Origin: Deltaproteobacteria bacterium
GTDB taxonomy: Bacteria; Myxococcota_A; Polyangia; Polyangiales; JADJMO01
DNA: 64,000 bases
Assembly: GCA_022843175.1 (NCBI GenBank)
Contig: JALHOE010000013.1
Location: forward strand, 1 to 64,000
Direction: 5' to 3'
Positions 63,923 through 64,000 of this stretch are shown here, one piece after another. Position numbers and translations under genes: made by a program. The notes under the pieces are model-generated. The model worked only from the letters and a program-made list of their open reading frames with translations. It did no database searches and was not told the DNA's origin. Within the stretch, counting starts at the first letter, position 1. Each line of letters starts with the position of its first letter.

Positions 63923-64000
63923 CGTCGCGAACGAGCTCCACGAAGGTGCCCATGATTCGGGCCGTCGCGCCCCACACGAGCTCGCCGTCGACGTGCCAGC
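63900..64000 (-). CDS. NUDIX hydrolase, CoA pyrophosphatase-like, partial (C-terminus)
   Basis: Only the last 32 codons and the TGA are in the window; the gene continues beyond the right edge. The visible end reads WHVDGELVWGATARIMGTFV..., matching the end of NUDIX CoA pyrophosphatases (the iWGATAR motif followed by a short helix). The NUDIX box itself lies outside. Its 3' end overlaps the FAH gene by 23 bases on the opposite strand. Frame and family assignment rest on this short stretch. Confidence 0.6.
   Translation of the reverse strand, partial: WHVDGELVWGATARIMGTFVELVRDVMHRHRF

Overview
The window is about 70% GC, densely packed, and reads as a chromosomal segment of a myxobacterium (Myxococcota, probably Polyangia). 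This rests on gene content: four Hanks-type Ser/Thr kinases with different appended domains, a sigma-54 activator whose sensor is an FHA domain, about a dozen lipoproteins (several with Asp/Thr/Ser-rich stalks), an RpoH-like sigma factor, and a PEGA-like protein. I see no rRNA, tRNA, CRISPR, transposase, integrase or phage gene. The genus call is inference.

Layout. 1-4.7 kb: membrane-anchored diheme cytochrome c, Tat-exported HiPIP-like protein, hot-dog thioesterase, RpoH-like sigma factor, TolC-type protein. 4.8-13.2 kb: a kinase with a propeller-like C-terminus, an SPFH lipoprotein pair, CTP synthase, a small helical protein with a CHAD protein, and a GlcD-type FAD oxidase. 13.3-21.6 kb: a kinase fused to an FGE/sulfatase-modifying-factor domain, a coupled HEAT/PQQ-propeller pair, a beta-helix lipoprotein, and a penicillin-binding transpeptidase. 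21.7-30.3 kb: dnaK, an aldo/keto reductase, then a four-gene operon (Omp85-like barrel, kinase-receiver fusion, alpha/beta hydrolase, Dus). 30.4-39 kb: SNase-like protein plus K+ channel, then a five-gene minus-strand operon (sigma-54/FHA activator, kinase, PEGA-like protein, HIT protein, lipoprotein), FabH, and an FHA protein. 39-52.7 kb: second FAD oxidase, DoxX, PrsW, lipoproteins, SerA, and a GH31 lipoprotein. 52.8-57.9 kb: a TPP riboswitch with terminator controlling thiC and a coupled Uma2 gene, then SRPBCC, metallophosphoesterase and SIMPL-like genes. 58-64 kb: a small two-TM protein, a divergent RelA/SpoT-synthetase-like protein, NamZ (probably starting at CTG), a membrane protein, TlpA, FAH hydrolase, and the 3' end of a NUDIX gene.

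The two most noteworthy signals are these. First, an intergenic repeat family with core GCTCGCTNACGCGCGCG occurs at eight of the eighteen convergent gene junctions. Every convergent gap of 65 bp or more carries it or, in one case, a long palindrome, and I saw it nowhere else. It looks like a mobile or amplified bidirectional terminator. Second, the protein at 58691-59830 retains nearly all motifs of the (p)ppGpp synthetase fold but no HD hydrolase, between a small membrane protein and a peptidoglycan-recycling enzyme.

Starts were moved downstream wherever a signal peptide, a ribosome binding site or the family N-terminus argued for it. All function calls come from motif reading, without database search.
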